From: JAAEEP01 sp035529155
GTDB taxonomy: Archaea; Thermoplasmatota; Thermoplasmata; Methanomassiliicoccales; JAAEEP01
Assembly (NCBI GenBank): GCA_035529155.1
Contig: DATKXF010000137.1
Coordinates: 1 to 15,410 of the forward strand
Reading direction: 5' to 3'
DNA length: 15,410 bases
Of this stretch, positions 12,898-15,410 are shown piece after piece. A model generated the notes under the pieces. It was not told the origin of the DNA. It did not search any database and saw only the letters and a program-made list of their open reading frames with translations. How positions within the stretch are numbered: the first letter of the stretch is position 1; each line of letters begins with the position of its first letter. Made by a program: the position numbers and the translations under genes.

Positions 12898-14364
12898 AGG
12901 TCTAAGAGCCTTGATAATACAGGGGATCCGGAAATCGTCAAAACCAAGGCTCGGAATGGCTGGAAACCCTACCATACGACATGGGTCTGGCTATTCCTTG
13001 CATGGATGTTCTTGTACATCGATAGAAGCATCACAGGACCAGTGGTCGCCTGGATGATCAATAACAATGTGGCCTTCATGGTGGATGCCCCCATGCCCCA
13101 TGCCCTTGGAGGAATCATTGGAGGCATGTTCTTTGCGGGTTACATGCTCACTCAGTTTCCTGCGGGCTACCTTGGCGATAGATTCGGTCGAAAGACTATG
13201 GTGGTCATTAGCACCGCCTGGGCAGGTGTAGCGACCTTCGTCAGTGCCCTTACTAGATCTCTGAACGCATTCGTTGCAGCCCGTGTTCTGACCGGGTTGG
13301 GTGAGGGAGCTTACTACTCAAATGACAGGGCTCTTGTCAGCGAAGTCACCCCCAAAGAGAAAAAAGGACTCGGCATGGGCGTTGTCTTCGTGGGCTTGTC
13401 GGCTGGGCTGACTATCGCTACCATTGCGACTCCCTACATCCTTGATCTTGCGGGAAGCATCTGGGGAAATGAGACTGCCTGGTTCGTCCCCTTTCTCCTG
13501 TTCTCATTGCCGACCGTTCTGGTGGCCATGGGAGTCATGAAATTCGTTAGGCCACCGGGAAAGAGAAAACAGGAATTTCTCCCAGCGCTCGCCAGGTTGC
13601 TCGTATTCTCCGGAATATTCTTGGCTGTCATAATGACGACCTTCACTCTAACCCTATGGCAGGGCTGGGGCCCAATAGAACAGGCACTGGCCGTGGTGCT
13701 CGTGGCTTTGGTGGTGGTGGCTGTGATCTACAGGCTACTTGGCCAGAAGTCCGCAGCGGTCTTGAAGGACGGCAATCTGATCATGATGTACATTTCTGCC
13801 GTCCCCATTCTGTACACCCTGTGGTTCTTCGGATTCTGGAGTCTTCTGGTGGTCTCGGAGGCTTCCGATATCGGGTTATCGGGAGCAGCCGTCTATGCCG
13901 GTCTTTTTGGCGTGGCCAACGCGATCGGTTATCCTCTGGGAGGGAAGTTCTGTGACTACACAGTCTCAAGTGGGGGTGGAAGAAAATGGCCATACATAGC
14001 ACTTAGTACCATTGTTGGCGCGTTAGTCCTTTTCCTGGCCGCGTACATAGGCACCGGAGGGACAGATGTGTTCATCCTTGGGATAACCATGTTCGCTATC
14101 GGGGTTCCCTTTGCCGCGATGCAGACTATCCATATGACCCTGACATCGGACCTCGCGCCAAGGGAGATGATGGGACAGGCCTTTGGTATGTGGAACCTCG
14201 TGGCGGAGATAGGAGCGGTACTGTCACCCGTCGTAGCCGGTACACTTCGGGACATCACGGGAGACTGGACATTGTCGATTGTGGTCACTGGATTATTGCT
14301 TCTCATCAGCGCTTCCATTGTACTGCTGGTCAGGGAGAAACCGGCATCTGAAGCTAGCCTATAG
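12889..14364 (+). CDS. MFS transporter
   Basis: This 491-residue secondary transporter belongs to the major facilitator superfamily. Motif A is GYLGDRFGRK (93-102), between helices 2 and 3. YIDRSITGP at the first helix resembles the anion:cation symporter and sugar-phosphate branches. Hydrophobic segments lie at about 31-50, 72-95, 103-121, 126-148, 161-185, 198-220, 234-257, 264-284, 297-322, 331-354, 368-388, 393-415, 428-452 and 460-481. That is fourteen rather than twelve, with the extra pair in the central loop. The hydrophilic N-terminus (1-30) faces the cytoplasm. An in-frame TGA at 12841 and no other initiator codon fix the ATG at 12889, preceded by GGAG at 8 bases. Unlike most genes here it has a leader of about 57 bases with strong structure, plus a palindromic promoter. 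Substrate and direction are unknown. Confidence 0.9.
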   Translation: MAGRSKSLDNTGDPEIVKTKARNGWKPYHTTWVWLFLAWMFLYIDRSITGPVVAWMINNNVAFMVDAPMPHALGGIIGGMFFAGYMLTQFPAGYLGDRFGRKTMVVISTAWAGVATFVSALTRSLNAFVAARVLTGLGEGAYYSNDRALVSEVTPKEKKGLGMGVVFVGLSAGLTIATIATPYILDLAGSIWGNETAWFVPFLLFSLPTVLVAMGVMKFVRPPGKRKQEFLPALARLLVFSGIFLAVIMTTFTLTLWQGWGPIEQALAVVLVALVVVAVIYRLLGQKSAAVLKDGNLIMMYISAVPILYTLWFFGFWSLLVVSEASDIGLSGAAVYAGLFGVANAIGYPLGGKFCDYTVSSGGGRKWPYIALSTIVGALVLFLAAYIGTGGTDVFILGITMFAIGVPFAAMQTIHMTLTSDLAPREMMGQAFGMWNLVAEIGAVLSPVVAGTLRDITGDWTLSIVVTGLLLLISASIVLLVREKPASEASL

Positions 14365-14403
14365 ACCGAGTTAAGACGGCCAGCATACTAATCGATAACA
14401 ATT

Positions 14404-14559
14404 GTGATCCACCTTGATAGGATCACTGGTATCGCTACGAGCAATGCGATGGAGATACGGGTCCGTTCCCTACTCATCGCAAATACACCAGAGAGCAGGA
14501 AGAGGAAATGATCTTGGGCATCCAACGAGAATTGCCCTGATGGGGGTACTTCTAACCCC
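14404..14559 (+). other. Inverted-repeat cluster between MFS and phosphoesterase; candidate structured RNA
   Basis: The 252-base gap holds no convincing gene. It has a perfect 7-bp stem GTGATCC (14404-14410)/GGATCAC (14420-14426), a perfect 7-bp stem TGCGATG (14445-14451)/CATCGCA (14475-14481), and GGGGT (14543-14547)/ACCCC (14555-14559). GCGAT (14446-14450) can also pair with upstream ATCGC (14431-14435), which competes with the second stem, and GTATC (14429-14433) matches GATAC (14454-14458). It could be the 3' region of the MFS transcript, a leader of the next gene, or a small RNA. It does not fold as a tRNA. Confidence 0.35.
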
Positions 14560-14616
14560 TACTACATCTTCTATCCAACCAACAGCCATTTCTATGGTTG
14601 AAACAGATTGAGTTTC

Positions 14617-15363
14617 ATGAGGATCGCGGCCTTCGGAGATCTTCACGGAGACCGATACATGGAGTTCCTACTGCCCTCTTTGGGGGAACTCGCAAAGATA
14701 GACCTTATGCTCCTGGCGGGTGACCTGGCAGACAAGAACGATCTAGATTCCTTTGCAAAGACCATTGGGGTCTTGCGGCAGAGCACCTCCGCCCCCATAG
14801 TATCAGTGTTCGGCAACGAGGAATACTCCCAGGACCATGACGAGTATAGGAGCAGATTCCCCATAGAATTCCTGGATGATGAATCAATCACCCTGGATAT
14901 TGACGGGTTGAGCCTAAAGATCGTCGGAACCCAGGGTTCCTTGGATCGACCAACTTGGTGGCAGAGAACCAATCTCCAAGACATATGGCGGGTCTACAAG
15001 GAACGGGTGCAGAGGACCTCAGAACTATTGGTGAAGGGGAGGGAAGATATACTCATACTTCTCATGCATTACTCTCCAACGTACCTCACCATGGAAGGTG
15101 AGAATGAAAACCGCTTCCCGGAGATGGGATCAAAGATGTTCGAGGGAGTCATCAAACAAAGAAAACCAGACATTGTGATCCATGGGCACGTGCATAAGGG
15201 AAGGGAGGGAGCAGAGATCTTCGAAACACAAAGGAGCCTTGAGGATTTCGGCGAGATCCAGAAGAAGGTGCCCGTGATCAATGTAACACTTCCCGCAATT
15301 CAACGCGTGACCATACTAGAGTTAGAGAGGGATCATGATGGGGTTCATATCACCAGAATCTGA
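14617..15363 (+). CDS. Calcineurin-like metallophosphoesterase
   Basis: This 248-residue cytoplasmic metallophosphoesterase has the dinuclear-metal motifs in order: GDLHGD (D8, H10), GDLAD (D36), GNEEY (N67), MHYSP (H151) and GHVH (H191, H193). Where the usual GNH(D/E) motif carries a catalytic histidine, this protein has Glu68. All metal ligands are otherwise present, so metal binding is likely but catalysis may differ. A long insertion around 106-140 precedes the second half. I chose ATG 14617 because MRIAAFGDLHGD places the first motif at the normal distance from the N-terminus; a TTG at 14608 is in frame and would add three residues. It stands alone behind the inverted-repeat gap. Substrate (nucleotide, phosphodiester or phosphoprotein) cannot be told. 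Confidence 0.88.
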   Translation: MRIAAFGDLHGDRYMEFLLPSLGELAKIDLMLLAGDLADKNDLDSFAKTIGVLRQSTSAPIVSVFGNEEYSQDHDEYRSRFPIEFLDDESITLDIDGLSLKIVGTQGSLDRPTWWQRTNLQDIWRVYKERVQRTSELLVKGREDILILLMHYSPTYLTMEGENENRFPEMGSKMFEGVIKQRKPDIVIHGHVHKGREGAEIFETQRSLEDFGEIQKKVPVINVTLPAIQRVTILELERDHDGVHITRI

Positions 15364-15410
15364 GAATATTAGGATACCAGACCTTATGAGCATAGTATGC
15401 CAGGCCGCAG

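Noticed and set aside
14404..14490. Possible tRNA in the MFS-phosphoesterase gap
   Set aside because: The stems do not form an acceptor/D/anticodon/T-arm arrangement and no TTCRANY T-loop is present at the right place.
14414..14611. 65-codon TTG-started frame in the gap before the phosphoesterase
   Set aside because: No ribosome site, no recognisable motif, and it coincides with the inverted-repeat cluster that better explains the interval.
15384..15410. ATG and eight open codons at the right edge, possibly the next gene
   Set aside because: Too short to judge, and the nearest A/T-rich box is at the wrong distance compared with the other promoters.

Overview
The window reads as compact archaeal DNA of roughly even base composition. 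The archaeal signs are an A24-type preflagellin/prepilin peptidase, a DUF2116-like zinc-ribbon membrane protein, an AmrS radical SAM enzyme, and promoters with a TATA-like box centred 28-31 nt before the ATG, leaving essentially no leader. My best guess is a euryarchaeal lineage near Thermoplasmatota. That is an inference from gene types; no rRNA or tRNA is present to settle it.

Layout. Bases 1-1866 (+) hold the 3' half of a cysteine synthase, an M20 metallopeptidase and a small zinc-ribbon membrane protein. Bases 1872-5383 (-) are one operon: LarA (nickel-pincer racemase family), a two-ferredoxin/two-CCG iron-sulfur protein and dihydropteroate synthase, with one base between successive genes. 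A divergent promoter region (5384-5616) with repeated TTGGAA-type elements separates it from thiL and amrS (+), which are followed by an endonuclease III relative (+). That gene converges with and overlaps the A24 peptidase (-). The peptidase is divergent from an MscS-type channel (+), which converges on a second PflA-like radical SAM gene (-). Then come a nitroreductase and a translationally coupled cupin (+), an MFS transporter (+) with an elaborate control region, a 252-base gap rich in inverted repeats, and a calcineurin-like phosphoesterase (+). The last 47 bases hold nothing I can call.

How the genes fit together. Most of the content is housekeeping: cysteine, thiamine and pterin cofactors, DNA repair, surface-protein processing and osmotic safety. 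The larA operon looks like a 2-hydroxyacid module whose redox partner is not visible here. No mobile element, CRISPR array, tRNA or rRNA was seen, and no multi-gene defence or biosynthetic system.

Points most worth a second look: (1) the cupin frame starts at an ATGA overlap with the nitroreductase but has an in-frame TAG at codon 22; (2) the endonuclease III relative has alanine where the catalytic aspartate should be, while its iron-sulfur site is intact; (3) the MFS transporter has a 45-bp interrupted palindrome abutting its TATA box and an 11-bp stem burying its start codon; (4) a perfect 8+8 bp inverted repeat lies on the predicted larA initiation site; (5) the gap before the phosphoesterase contains competing perfect stems.
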